Source: Ulota crispa
Lineage: Eukaryota > Streptophyta > Bryopsida > Orthotrichales > Orthotrichaceae
Direction: 5' to 3'
DNA length: 64,000 nucleotides
Assembly: GCA_963920765.1 (NCBI GenBank)
Contig: OY987248.1
Span: 18,262,539-18,326,538, forward strand
In this document: positions 22,812-34,603 of the stretch, piece after piece
Position numbering within the stretch: the stretch's first letter is position 1
Layout: every line of letters begins with the position of its first letter
Translations under genes and position numbers: made by a program
Notes under the pieces: model-generated
The model's input: the letters and a program-made list of their open reading frames with translations, nothing else
Database searches by the model: none
What the model was told of the DNA's origin: nothing

Positions 22812-23400
22812 TTACTCTCTCTGTCCCATTAAAAAGCTCCAAAAAACTTATCCATGAGGGATTAACTGTGTTTTTAGTCATTATGCAAGTGAAAAATGTA
22901 TTCTAGAATCAATATACCATCTACCAAATATTTGCAAAACCTCAAGTTTTTATGTTGCCGTTTAGACATTAAAATTCCATGCAAAAAGTATCATATTTTT
23001 GCATAGTTTGTTAAGGCTTCCAGCCCCTCATTATTTTAGTCCTTGTATTAATGACATTTGCATTCTAGAATCAATATACCGTCTACTAAATGTGTGTAAA
23101 ATCTCCAACTTTGATGTTGTTGTTTGGGCACTCAAACACCATGCAAAAAGTATCATATTTGTACATGTTGCTAGCTCCTCATTATTGATGATTCAAAGAT
23201 TTGTAGCAACAATGGTACCTCATATGAGCATGACCAAGTTTGTTAGGAGAGAAATGCTCTTTAATTGCTTAAGTTGCCCCTATAAGATCATTGGACATGA
23301 CAAATGCTTTCTCAATAATTGAAAATTAACAAAAAGGAGCTTTTTAGTGAGACAAGAACTATGCCTAATTTGGAGCTTTACATTGGGACAGAGGGAGTAC
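22812..23400. mobile_element. Stowaway-like element, enlarged copy (about 590 bp)
   Basis: Ends TACTCTCTCTGTCCCATTAA and GGGACAGAGGGAGTA match the plant Stowaway (Tc1/mariner) terminal consensus CTCCCTCYGTCCC with a TA target. The interior repeats a unit of about 156 bp twice (ATTCTAGAATCAATATACC at 22903 and 23059 or so). The related copy at 38488-38893 has it once. Confidence 0.8.
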
Positions 23401-24240
23401 TATGCTCAGCTGGTTTTATGGACACACATGCACATATGGAGTGGATGGTTCTATCCATTTTTCCCTTGCCTGCGTGCATTCTAGGGTGCATGTCGCTTGA
23501 ACAATGAAAAACCAAAAAACGGGCCATGAGCCTATCATCATGGCTATCGTCATTCCACCCATGTAACTTATACCATACATCATGAATTCGTTAGTCAACG
23601 TTACAAACCGCAGTTCCTGACGTAAGCAAACCCGCCCAAGGCTCGAGCAACAGCAAACCAAATGCCAACAAACCCTAATTTTCTACGCTCACAGGAGTCA
23701 CAGCTGTCAAATCAGATAATGTTCACAAACATTGGTAGCCTTCAGCCTCAAACAATAGGGGGTTTCAGGTATGTCGTTCAGAGGCAATTTTGTTCACGTG
23801 AATGAAATTGGTAGATGAGTTAGCCAAGCCATCGTTCATGTCCTTGCAATCATCCATTCAAATATCTGAATTGTAGTGAACTATTCACCACCTTTTCAAC
23901 TCTGTCCACAATCACTAATTCCGTATGGATCCCTTGAATTCCACCATCGTTGCTTCTAATATGGAACCCTTTGTCTCCACAATTGTCCGCTTCTAATCAA
24001 GATCTCTTCAGCTCCAACATTGTCGCTTCTGCGCATTGCGATTCCTTGAATGACCTTGATTAGGCAATCAACTTTGCATCCAAACTATCTAAAGGCGTGG
24101 AGCGAGAGCCAAAGGCCCGGAGCGAGAGCCGAGAGGCAGGCAACAACACAAACAGGCGCGGGCGTGGGCACAGGCACAGGAGCGATAGGAACACAATTGC
24201 ACGGGAGAGGCAAGGAGGGAAGGCTTCACGTCGTTCACGC

Positions 24241-24296
24241 GTGAACAAGCCATGAGGACCTCCTGAAGGTCCATGAAGGTCCTCATGGCTTGTTCA
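24241..24296. repeat. Short perfect hairpin, 20-bp arms
   Basis: GAACAAGCCATGAGGACCT, then a spacer of about 15 nt, then AGGTCCTCATGGCTTGTTC, an exact inverted copy. Transcribed from either strand it would fold into a stable stem of microRNA-arm length, but no transcript evidence is available and no known microRNA was recognised. Confidence 0.7.
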
Positions 24297-24385
24297 ATTA
24301 TGTGACTTCATGTTCACCATTAATGAAAACTTGTTCACGACCATTTTTCACCGTTTTTTTGAGATATCTGATACCCTCTAATAAA

Positions 24386-24781
24386 TAGTCACGCCTTCTC
24401 AAGAATGAAACTTGTATGAAGAATAAGAAGTGGCGTGGAAATAAGAGCCAATCAGAGCACTTCTCCATGAAGAAGGTGTGATTCTACCCTTTTGGACAGT
24501 GGAGAATGGAGAGCAAGTTTGCTAAAAAATGGTGATGCGGTAAGAAAGCAAGTTACATTCACACACTCAATCAAGGTCTCTAGCTACAAGGAGTGAAAGC
24601 AAGAAGAGCTAATGAAAAAGAGACACTCATGCTAAAACTTCTTCACACCCATTCTTCTCTTGTGAAGATGAAAAAAAAACTTCTCAATTTTCAAAGAATG
24701 GGATTTTTGCAAATGAAGAAGAGAGTGCTACGACCCTATTCTTTGAAAATTGAGAATATAGTGAAGAAGGTGTGGCTACAA
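24386..24781. mobile_element. Possible inverted-repeat element (about 395 bp)
   Basis: Left AGTCACGCCTTCTCAAGAA and right GAAGAAGGTGTGGCTAC are imperfect inverted copies. Inside, CTTCTCAATTTTCAAAGAAT pairs with ATTCTTTGAAAATTGAGAA (about 24679-24752). Family unknown. Confidence 0.35.
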
Positions 24782-24861
24782 GCTACCCACAAACATTCCT
24801 AATTTTGAAAAATGCCACATTGAAAATGTCTTATTGCGACACCAGATCTAAATACCTCAAC

Positions 24862-26390
24862 ATTGTTCACCCTTAAATGTCTGGCTGGTCACCGCGACCA
24901 ACTCGGCTACAGTGATTTTACAATGACTCTATAGTGATTCCACAATGATCTCCAGTGGTGTCACTGCCTCATTGGTGTGCCCATCATTTATAATATTGTT
25001 TTCCAAAGCTACAGATAGTACGTTCTAACCTTCTAAAAATTACAAAAAGGACAATATGGGACCTACGACCACCTAAGACCATGTCTATGAATCTTCTCAC
25101 AATTTGGGTTACCTAAAAATATGAGTACATTTGGTGAGGTTGTTTCTTGCCTTCCATGATTCAACTGTTTTTTCTTGGTTGATAAAAAGATTTTTCAGAA
25201 CTGGAGAACAAAAACCGTCCTTCTCAGCTTTGAGTTAAGGTAATTGCACCCATACCTGAGCGTTTAAGGGCTTTTAAGGGTTTAGGGTACTTTAGAGTCT
25301 CAAAAAATTCAGGATTTTTTTTGTAGGGTTAACCTTCAACAAGCTATCATGGAATGTAATTTTTGTGAAAAAGAGTATAGTAGATTATTTTATATTAAAG
25401 GGCAAAGTTGCAGCTCATAGGTCCCTATTAGCAACTCTAAACTACCTTGAAGCTGCTTTGATGTGTTCCTATACATGTGCTTGATAGTCCCAATCCCAAC
25501 CATCTCACAGCAACTTAGCAATTGACATGTGACAAGATTTTCGTGTTGAAGGGACATTCACTACTCCACTTTGGATTCACAATGAGTAGTGAACACCTCA
25601 AAAATAGGGCTCCACTTTGAGAACTGCTCATGTATGGGTACCTTAAATTTGAAATTTTAGCAAATCGAGCAGAGGTTTTAGCCGATTGACCTAATTAAGG
25701 AAATTGTCCAAGTGGGATTCTTTTGCATTGAGAATCTTGGAGCGGTAAGGAATTTTGATGAATCTTGTCCATGAGCAAGCAAAAATGGAACATGGTGTGG
25801 TCAGACGTGTGCTGTAGGGAGCCAGGATTTAATTTCTTGGCAAATTTTCACCTAAATCTTACCTTGAAATTGCGCTAGCGACTATTACACTAATAAATTC
25901 ATGTGAAAATGTGGATGAAATCGCCAAATCCTTCCCGCAGGAGATTCTTAATTTGCCATATTTTGGATGAAAGTAGCTTATATTAGCAATTTTTGGATGA
26001 ATTTTTGAATATCATTATGTTGTTCCTATTTTAGCCAACTTTTCCTTACCTGCCTGCATTGTAAGGTGTGGGTCGCTCTACCTTGACAAAAACAAAAATT
26101 AAACCTTGTGGGGCAATGATCGGGGAGAACCAGCGATTAGTGTAGTGGCAGCTAGTTGAAATTGTAAAAAACCCAATTGAAACTTGAAACTTGCGACTAA
26201 AAAACCAGTCCATTTTTCCAAAAATTCTAAATATAATATGTTTACAGTAGAAATTTAGAAATTTTACAAAAAATAACCAGTGCATGTTAGTGTAAATCCT
26301 ATAGAAATTGGGAAATACCAGATTTCAATCGGTGAAGCTAAGATTTCTCCCCAAACATTGCTGTGGGGAGCGTGTCGAGAGTAGGGCGGT
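24862..26390. other. Intergenic DNA, possible decayed TTAA element at its start
   Basis: TTCACCCTTAAATGTCTGG at 24866 and GAGCGTTTAAGGGCTTTTAA near 25260 look like worn ends of another TTAA-type element of about 410 bp. No gene recognised in the remainder. Confidence 0.3.
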
Positions 26391-27322
26391 TTAACCCTTT
26401 AGTGCTTAGTTGACCACTTTTGGGTTGATTTTGGTACTGCGTGGTTCTTGCCATTTTTGTTCTATTTAATTTGCAAAAACACAGAATGTAACGGAGTTGG
26501 GGGTTTAGTTTGTGCTCCTACTGGAACAAATTTCAAAGCAAGGCCTAAAGAAACATGGTAGCTATGCATGTTTTACATATGAAGCTGGTAATCTCATTGG
26601 GTGTAACAAATGAAATACTAATTCAATGCAATTGTGATGTGGCTCCAAAGCCCACATATTGCACCCAAAGTATCCGGTGCTAACTCTCTAGTAGTTGTGC
26701 AAAAGATGCATGGTTTATTTAGAAGCTCTACGTATGGCATATTTTAGTTACAACACTATGTATTCCATGAAACCTTAGGCTCCAAGGGTTTGCAATGCTA
26801 AATGTGGGACCTTGTACTTCAAATGACACCCAATGTAAATGATATTGACCAAGCGGATTTTGTGGAAACATGTTCCATGCATGCTGTTTTCAACTGTATA
26901 TGTGTGACCACGTTTGTATTCTTCCAATGCTCAATTTCACAAATCATGCTGTGAAATGCACAGATTGACTCAAACTTTGTATTTTTTTTATAGAAGTGTA
27001 GTAACCTAGAATGGGGCAATAGCCTCTACAAATTTCACCACTATCAAAAGTTTCAATTGCACGATTGACACTAGTTAGTTAGAGTGTCTCACATTTTTGC
27101 ACAATAATTTTTTTGGATCATCAAACTTCTCACAATCCACACGTGGAATCATTCCAATAGATCAAATTTTTTTTTAATATTCATGTTGCCAAAATCTATA
27201 ACTTTGATATGTCCGGTCCGATCTGATTTTAGAAACACAGATTTTATCCTTGAATGTTTTACAAAGCATATAATGAAAATTTGAGGTGCCCCCAAAATGG
27301 TTGACGGGCACTCAAGGATTAA
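26391..27322. mobile_element. TTAA element (932 bp)
   Basis: Begins TTAACCCTTTAGTGCTTAGT and ends GGGCACTCAAGGATTAA; the similarity continues inward (TGACCACTTTTGGG against CCCAAAATGGTTGACG). No coding frame of note. No second copy of this family is seen in the window. Confidence 0.65.
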
Positions 27323-27613
27323 TCTGTTGGAGAGTGGTAGACTGGCAGGACACATTGGCACAATGGTACGTGGGGGCAGTGGACAGGGTAGGGTGCAGAG
27401 AGAGAGAGAGCGGGGGGGAAGGGCGCGCTCAGAGCGGCAAGAGATCGGGGATTGCGTGCATGCCGTGGGCCGTGGCTGCAGGGGACTCCGAAGAACGCTA
27501 CAGTAGACTGTGAGTACAGAGGACGCAGCAGCAGCAGCCCGACAAGGGCCGGAGAAGGCAAATCAGCGCACATGCCGAGGCAAGGCCGGGCATATGCCAT
27601 GCCAGATGCCAGA
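27323..27613. other. GC-rich island in AT-rich DNA, unexplained
   Basis: About 290 bp, clearly GC-rich, with a GAGAGAGAGAG-GGGG tract (27399-27418) and a CAGCAGCAGCAG run (27526-27537). Open in several frames, but none resembles a known protein. It lies exactly between a TTAA element and a family G element. Confidence 0.4.
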
Positions 27614-27968
27614 TGCCCCCTGCCCCCTAGATAAGGTAGTCGGTCCGTAAACTGACCACGACTACCTACGGGCTGAAACTGAATTTTGGGATGTGAAACT
27701 TCTTGAAATATTTTTCAGCAAATTTCACTTGAAAGACAAGAGGAATTGTCATCCAACCCAAGTTTTTTCATATTTTTTGGAGTTTTATGGAATTAGTTAT
27801 GAAATTTTGAATTAGAAAGGTCATAGGGCTCAAGAACCGCCCACCTCGTCAAATGTACATCACTTGTACATTATTGAAAAGCTATGAAAAAAAACATGTA
27901 CCAATTGAGTACATTTGAGGAGGTGAGCAATTTTAATGCCCTAATAGAGTTTGAGCCGACTCCCTTAA
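27614..27968 (+). mobile_element. Family G element, copy 1 (about 355 bp)
   Basis: Left end AAGGTAGTCGGTCCGTAAAC; right end GAGCCGACTCCCTT, inverted. The interior (TTGAAAGACAAGAGGAATT, CATATTTTTTGGAG, GGAATTAGTTATGAAA) is shared with 53005-53334. Confidence 0.65.
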
Positions 27969-28075
27969 GGGGTTCCATCTACTGCACAAACGTCAATGTG
28001 GGGCCAAGGTGGAAAAGTTTTCATTTTTCACCATCTGTCACAAAGTGCAAGAGTTTAGATTTCTACATTGAATAT

Positions 28076-28514
28076 TGTGTTTAGGTTGTCTCAGACTAAT
28101 TTCTTGACGTTTTACACGATATAAATATTTACTATTCCTGCAAGTACTTTCATGAATAATTATTGCAATAAACATTTTTATAAAGGTTTGGCAATAACAT
28201 TGATTTTGTAGAAAAACAAATTAACGACATCCATTGCGTAAACCATGTGAATTAACTAGTAGAAAACCGCATTAGAATCTACGTTTTCATGTAATGTAGT
28301 TTCTGTTGAGTTTTTTGTTTCCAACGCAGGATCTGCATTGGAAACAAGGAACTCAACAGAAACTACATTACATGAAAACGTAGATTCTAACGCGGTTTTC
28401 TACTAGTGAATATTAAAATCTAGAGAGTTGCATGTGCCTTCAAATGACCAAACAATTAGTCATGAGATAAATTTCCAAGGTAAGACAACCTAATTTTTAG
28501 GACAACCTAAATGC
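28076..28514 (+). mobile_element. Family H element with nested hairpin (about 440 bp)
   Basis: Left end TGTTTAGGTTGTCTCAGAC, right end GGACAACCTAAATGC. The copy at 6571-6855 lacks the 153-bp hairpin that sits here at 28255-28407, so the hairpin is a later insertion. Confidence 0.65.
28255..28407. mobile_element. Near-perfect 153-bp hairpin, CACTA-like ends
   Basis: The left arm starts ACTAGTAGAAAACCGCATTA and the right arm ends AACGCGGTTTTCTACTAGTG. The arms of about 75 bp match almost base for base up to the centre (TTTCCAACGCAGGATCTGCATTGGAAA-type loop, about 28321-28346). CACTAGTAGAAAA ends are known from plant CACTA-related miniature elements. Its near-perfect pairing suggests a young insertion. 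Confidence 0.8.
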
Positions 28515-29589
28515 AATATTCAACATATCTAGGAGATTGAATTTGGAAATTTTAAATTCACATCTAGATTCAAGGACTTTGGTTCAATCTAGAATCACAA
28601 AAGAGCAAAAGAGGATGCAATCGAACAATGTTGATAGGAGGCAAATAGTTACTTTATCCTTGTTAGGTAGAGCAATTGAGATTTTCCACCAAATTCACAT
28701 TGACGTGTGTGCAGTAGATTGAGTCACAAGGGGGAACATCCTAAATCTCATGTTGGGCTCAATGACTTCAGACAGTTCGACCCCTTGTTTGTGAGGTCAA
28801 GGTGAAAAAGTTTTGAATTTTCATATGTCAGAAAACGTAAGGAATTTTGAAAATTTACCATTAAGCGATTGGATCTAGGTATTTGAAATTCGTATTTTGA
28901 ATTTTAAAGCAGTGAACTATGGATGGTAAGGTAGGAAGGTAGGAAGCTCAAATTCCGTTTGATCATTTTGAATTGTTTATGTAAAGCCTTCCAAAATAAT
29001 ACATAGAGATTCTTAAATAGGTCACATTTTCTATGTTTAGAAATTGTACTTGTGCATGCACGGCTTTAAGAATTTAAGAGAGTGACATGAGCCATTGTTG
29101 AGTGTGCTTATTGGTAACAATTGTGTTGAGTTTTGTCTTTTACCAAAATATAGGTATAGGTCAAACTAAAATAAACAAAAATGTGTTTTCAGTCATAATT
29201 TGAGCATCAAAATATGGAATGGGTGCTTGCACGCTTTAAAGGACTTATTTGAGCATCCTCAATTTATATAGTGGTTGCTTTTTTGAATGCATGTGCTCTA
29301 TTTACAAGTTGTCTTTGAATCATGAGTGTTACAACCTATGATTAGGAATAGGTACCTATAGGCCTTTTGCTTTAATAAGTTGAAGTTAATTCATACCAAT
29401 TCAAAAAAAATTCAATTTAAATGGGCATAGAATTGTTTCTTCTTTGACTTTCTAGCAAAAATACTCCACATTGCTAGGTTGGCTTGATTTTTTCACAAAT
29501 GTCCTCTTTCCCTTAGATGGTTGATTCATGAACCTCCTCCCTTAGTGAAGGATAAAATTACTTGAATGTTTCCACTAGTGCTTCATTTA
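28515..29589. other. AT-rich intergenic DNA
   Basis: No gene or clear repeat recognised. One short open frame at 28537-28722 has no recognisable product. Confidence 0.5.
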
Positions 29590-29903
29590 AGGTAGCAGCA
29601 CCCATAACCGTCAAATTAAGGGTTTTGAACATGGTGATTATTAATAAAAGTTGGCAAATTATAGGATCCTATTAGCAAGAGAAAAATGATGAGTTTGCAC
29701 TTTTGAGTGTATTATTTGGATAATGTGAGAATAAGTTGTGAATTTTTAAAGAGCCGAATGCAATTGCACCTAATACCAACACTAAGGTTTCATGTTCACA
29801 TGTTGTACATCCTTGTAATTACATCTATTCACTTCCACATATTTTCCAATATTTTAGAGGTCATGATTATGGATATAGTGATGGTTATGGATGTTGCTAC
29901 CTT
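29590..29903 (+). mobile_element. Family F element, copy 1 (about 314 bp)
   Basis: Left end AAGGTAGCAGCACCCATAAC; right end GGTTATGGATGTTGCTACCTT, inverted. The interior (ATTATAGGATCCTATTAGCA, GTGAATTTTTAAAGAGCCGA) matches the reverse strand of 40231-40563. Confidence 0.75.
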
Positions 29904-30372
29904 AGATCTTTCTTTCCAAGTAAGCCTCCGTTATTTGATTGCTTATTTTTTTAATTTATTTTTTGTTCTTTTCAAAAAAAATTCATCCCAAGTTTAATTA
30001 TTTTTAGCTGCAGTCAAAAACTTCAAGCTCTAACTTATGAGAATATTCTCTATCACTGAAACACATAGTTTTCAGAAATCCCGACAACCTTGGCCTTCAA
30101 AAGACCAGTTTCAAAACTAAATCTAAATGGAAAGGGAAAAATCGAGTGTAAAAGGCCAGTGCACATGGGCGACATGCTTTCCAACTTCACTCCAGTAGGG
30201 GAGCCCACTCCATTGTCCACTCAAGAGAAGCGCCAGAAAAATTTATCACTAAAGTCAAGAATTGCACCTAAAAGGGCCCCATTCAATACCTAAACCCTTG
30301 AAGCCAAGCCAGTCCAGAGCTTTCGAATTTGCAAAAGTACAGCTGACAAAACTACATAATAACCTTGAAAAA
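29904..30372. other. Intergenic DNA
   Basis: An open frame of 67 codons at 30090-30293 (MAFKRPVSKLNLNGKGKIE...) has a basic, coding-like composition, but no family or splice context could be found. Confidence 0.3.
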
Positions 30373-30784
30373 CAAGGGAAATGATATGCGCACACTGGGG
30401 GTTGATATTTGCACACCCCTGGGAGGTAAATTATAGATTTTTACCATCGAAAGCTGAATTTGAGAATTTTGAATTCAGATTTGGACTTAGAGACCCATGA
30501 TTTAGTTTAGAGCCATAAAAAGAGGTTGCAATTGAACAATACTCAATGAAAAAGTTTAGCTAGGGGAAAAGTGTTATTTTTACTTTTGTTTGTAGAAAAG
30601 ATAAACTTTTTCATTGGGTGTTGTTGAATTACAACCTTTTTTATGGTTCAAGACAAAATCATGATCTCTAAGTCCAAATCTGAATTCAAAATTCTCAAAT
30701 TCAGCTTAATGATGGTAGAAATCTAAAACTTATCTGGGGAGGTGTGCAAATATCAACCCCGGTGTGCATATATCAATTCCCTTG
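30373..30784. mobile_element. 412-bp foldback element
   Basis: Left end CAAGGGAAATGATATGCGCA; right end TGTGCATATATCAATTCCCTTG read inverted. Arms of about 190 bp (GTTGATATTTGCACACC, CTGAATTTGAGAATTTTGAA, TTCAATTGCAACC-type pairs) meet near a short central loop. Non-coding. Confidence 0.8.
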
Positions 30785-31154
30785 ATAAAATGGTCCGCTT
30801 TCTTAAAAAAACAAAAAGCTTCTGGTATTGAAACCTGAACCCCTGAAAGAAAACAAATCACATGCAACTGCATTTTTCAACAACTCTTCTAATATTGGCA
30901 GTTTTCACGAATCTCAAGGAGCTTAGGATTTCATTGTTGAATATGCATCTTTACATGTTGTGAATGGAGACATATCTTTGTGCTTCCTACTCTTCCTCTA
31001 TTTAGAAGAAACGCAAAATATTCTTCCTCTCTTCGGAGGATCCACAATTCCACATGATGAGTCCAAAGAAGCTCTTGCCATCCAAGGCTTGATTGCCAAG
31101 GCTCACAAAAACAGGCTTGGTCATTGCCAAAGTGTAGCAAGAGGGAACAAAACA

Positions 31155-32063
31155 TTAACCCCTAAATGCCCAGGGGTATTTTTCTCGTTTTCGGAAGGTA
31201 GTTTTGAAATTTTTGAATTGTTCTTCTAAGATCATTATTTAACATCAAAACAAAATTGTAGCCATTGAATCTTGAACTTCAAGGTTTCTAAATGGCACTA
31301 CCCAAAACAAATCCAAAATGGTCGCGCGGATTTTAAGATATTTGTGATAAAAATTCCATACTCATCATAATTTGTTCTTTTTTTTGGAACTACCCAAAAC
31401 TTCTAATGCAAATTGGCAACTTTTAGATACAAAATTGAGAAACAACCACTTAGGATGCTTTAGTGTTTATTGTTGTTACTTCAAAACCAATGGCCCCTCT
31501 TCCAAATCCATGATCACAATCTCACAAATGAGCCTGCAACGCAATTGTCAAAACGCAACCGTTTAATACAAAGAATTTTTTAGCTTCAATTATTGACCAA
31601 AAATCATTATGAATGAAAGAAATTTCAATGGTGAAAGGATCCTAATTTCTATAACAAAGATATTCCAAGTGAAATTAATCCAAAAGCATTTTTAGATTTT
31701 GTTACATGTCAAAATTTCAATAAAAAGGCCCTTATTGCCTAAGGGAGTGCCCAAGGGAAATCTTCACCTTTTGCTCAACTTGATGTCTGTCTTTTCAATG
31801 TGGCAACTTCTCATAGGCTTTGTGACACTATTCATGACACTATTCATGACAGAAAATGAATGCTTGTAGTTAACCTTCCACCAAAAACAAATGGAATAAG
31901 ATATGGAGGAAGTTGAATTTGAACGGTGAAGGTAACTTTAGCGCACAAATTTTCCAAAAACAAAAACCTCAAGACAATAAAATCTATGCCTTTGACAAGG
32001 TTTCAAAGTTTTCTGAATTTTTTTGGACACCAGAATTTGGTGCCTTGGGCATTTAGGGGTTAA
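31155..32063 (+). mobile_element. TTAA element, family B copy 2 (909 bp)
   Basis: Begins TTAACCCCTAAATGCCCA and ends TGGGCATTTAGGGGTTAA-type sequence, as in family A, but the interior is different (GCCTAAGGGAGTGCCCAAGG near 31737). It matches 2807-3637 in reverse. Non-coding. Confidence 0.8.
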
Positions 32064-32165
32064 AAAAATCTCCAAACTTTATGGTTGAGAAGATCACTTT
32101 CCTTCACATGTAAAGATTTGAAGCTCCTTTTATTCCTAGCGGGAGCACCCAAGAAACAATTAGGA

Positions 32166-32410
32166 CAACGCTATTTTTGTGAGCATATAAACAATGAGCC
32201 ATGAGCAGTGAGCCAAGATTCTAGGAGTGGGAACTAGTTATGAGATCAAAATCAATGGAAAAACTTTAAAAAATTGCAAAACTTTCAAGAGATGAAAGTT
32301 AAATATACACAATTATAGGGCCCTATGTAAATAATCATAGGTGAAATTTAGTACTCTAATTTAAAATCTATGCTCATGGCTCACATATCCACACTCACAA
32401 TATAGCATTC
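32166..32410. mobile_element. GCTATTTTGTGAGC-ended element, copy 3
   Basis: Left end ACAACGCTATTTTTGTGAGC; right end CACTCACAATATAGCATTC. The interior (AATGAGCCATGAGCAGTGAG, ATCAATGGAAAAACTTT) parallels 10668-11024 and the reverse of 2567-2806. Confidence 0.65.
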
Positions 32411-32526
32411 CATACTACATTGGGGAACTTCTATGTCCCAAGGCTCCTTTCTAAGGTGGCTAAAGTGGGCCAGCTTGTCATTTGGAAGTATGAGGCAATA
32501 AAATTGATGGTCAAGCCAAAAACACC

Positions 32527-33263
32527 TTAATCTTTAAACATTTTTGCAGACATTTTGTGGCTTTTGGATGACTAAATATTGCTATGGATAGTGGAATAAC
32601 ATTGTTTCTCATTCAAGATTTTGTGGGGATATGAATAATGCAATTTAGAGCATGTAGATAGATAGCTTTTGCATGCACAATGTTCACAAAAGGGTCCCAT
32701 TTGCCAATTGAGTAGGAAAGATGCACCACCATGTAGTATATTTTAAATTTTGAGGACCTTTTTACCAAAACTTAGAGTGAGCTACTAAAATGATGTGTTT
32801 TTAGTTTGATCGTAACTAGCAATAGAAAGTTTACCGGATCTAGTTTCTTCTTGTAGTTTAAATTTTTGAAAAATTTAAGTTTTGGAATTTTTATTATTTT
32901 CACAAGTTGAATACCAATTACCATGGAATGCTTACTTTTCCTAAATTTACCAACATGGGAAGAAAAATTACATCATGATGATTTTCATTGTGATTCACAT
33001 CCACGATAAAAAATTTGGCATAATTGAATACATTTTGTAATTAATATGAAATTTCTTTAGCATTTGCTTCAAAAAACTACAATAATTTCAAACTTTCACC
33101 AAAATTTATGAATATTTTTTACACATGTAGTATGCACATACCTTCTTCTACTTAAATTATAATATTATATTTTGATGTTGATTACATTGCCAAAATAACT
33201 CCTAGAAGATGATTGCAATTCCATAGAAAATTCATGGTTGTAATCCCATCCTTTAAGGGTTAA
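32527..33263 (-). mobile_element. TTAA element, family C copy 2 (737 bp)
   Basis: Left end TTAATCTTTAAACA, right end CATCCTTTAAGGGTTAA. In reverse it follows 7304-8130 throughout, but lacks the 94-bp nested element. Its right TTAA is also the left TTAA of the next element. Confidence 0.75.
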
Positions 33264-34041
33264 CCCCTGAGCGCCCCAGCGCCCCATATATCCCTCCCAC
33301 TATTTCAAAGCCTTGTTTTGAGGGACTGAATCTAACTTTTTGATCTTCCTATAAACTACAATTATGAAGGCATTCAAGTTGTCCATGCCAATGGAGTAAT
33401 GGCAAGGAAATCCAAATGTTATACAAGTGCTGCAAGAGATTTGATTGGGTGAAAACACCGTATGGGGTGTGGTGACACTGTACGGAGCATGGTGGCAAGT
33501 AGCGTTTTACAAGCTGCAACCGGTCAATATCCTTTGCAAGCTTCCTTGTGTAAGCTTTGTGGTAGCAGGAAAGTTGTTGGCAAGGGTTCAAGCATATTCT
33601 AGACCCTTATTATGGCAACCGTCACCAACTATGCTAGTCATTGGTTTTTGTGCAATAGCAATTTGAAGTCCTAAAACTTGACATAAAAAGAAGTGCAATT
33701 TTCAATAATTTACAAGTGTGTGTGTTCATATTTAATCTTGTTGCTCACAAAATTTGAGATGAATCCGGGGCTTATGAATTTTGTAAAAATCATCAAATAG
33801 CAACTACCTACCAAAAAATGAGATTTTGTCATCACATGTTGTTTGATCAAATGTTATAATCTCCCATCTCCTGCGGTGAATTGTTCCCAAAATTTGCAAA
33901 CCATTTTCTAAGTAGGCGTTCTTCTATTTTCAATGGTCATTTTTTGTGGATCATTTGATTGACCAAAATACAATGCATCAAAGTTGTTGGTCTCCAAAAA
34001 CCCTGATTTTGGTGAAAACGGCGTGGGCGCTCAGGGGTTAA
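33260..34041. mobile_element. TTAA element with CCCCTGAGCGCCC ends (782 bp)
   Basis: Begins TTAACCCCTGAGCGCCCC and ends GGGCGCTCAGGGGTTAA, near-perfect inverted ends of about 17 bp. It abuts family C copy 2 across one TTAA. The short frames inside are not recognisable proteins. Confidence 0.8.
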
Positions 34042-34248
34042 ATAAGGTTTTAGCCTGATCCAGCAGACCAGCACGCTTCAGTGCAGACGCTCTTAGAGAA
34101 TCTTAGAAAGATACATATTCAAAATCTCTGGCACTATTTGCATTCTCTTCCTGTTCCTGCCATTCCAATATTGGAAGCACTGAAAACTTGAATGTTGAAA
34201 CGTACTATTACGTTAGAAAGCATGCTTGGTTATCGTTAAAAAACAAGG

Positions 34249-34603
34249 GAGCCACTAGGTGGACACGCCCAGCCTATTAAATTTGGGATTATTATTATGC
34301 TGAAATATGATAAAAATCAAAACAATATTTTTTAGTATACATGTGCATTTACAAGCGTTGTAAACATATAACAAATGACATGGTCAAGTTGAACCAATAA
34401 ATGTAGAGGGCAACTAGTTTAACTCCTCATTGTGTCACAAATGAAACATATTTTACATATATTTGCAATGCTTGTAGACACAGATTTACACAAAAGTAGT
34501 GCTTAGATTTTATTTCATAATGTAATAAAATCCTCAAATTTAATAGACTAGGCTTTTTGGGGGTGTCCGCATAGCAACTAGGGGATGTCCGCCTAGTCGC
34601 TCC
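34249..34603. mobile_element. Family J inverted-repeat element (about 355 bp)
   Basis: Left end GGAGCCACTAGGTGGACACG; right end inverted GTCCGCCTAGTCGCTCC. AGCCTATTAAATTTGGGAT on the left pairs with CTCAAATTTAATAGACTAGG on the right. The right arm carries an extra partial copy of the end (GGTGTCCGCATAGCAACTAG). Confidence 0.65.

Larger units (their letters stand above)
23401..24861. other. Intergenic DNA with hairpin and short repeats
   Basis: No convincing gene. Around 24097-24140 a purine-rich unit (GGAGCGAGAGCC) occurs twice. A 20-bp-arm hairpin lies at 24241-24296. A possible inverted-repeat element spans 24386-24781. Confidence 0.4.
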
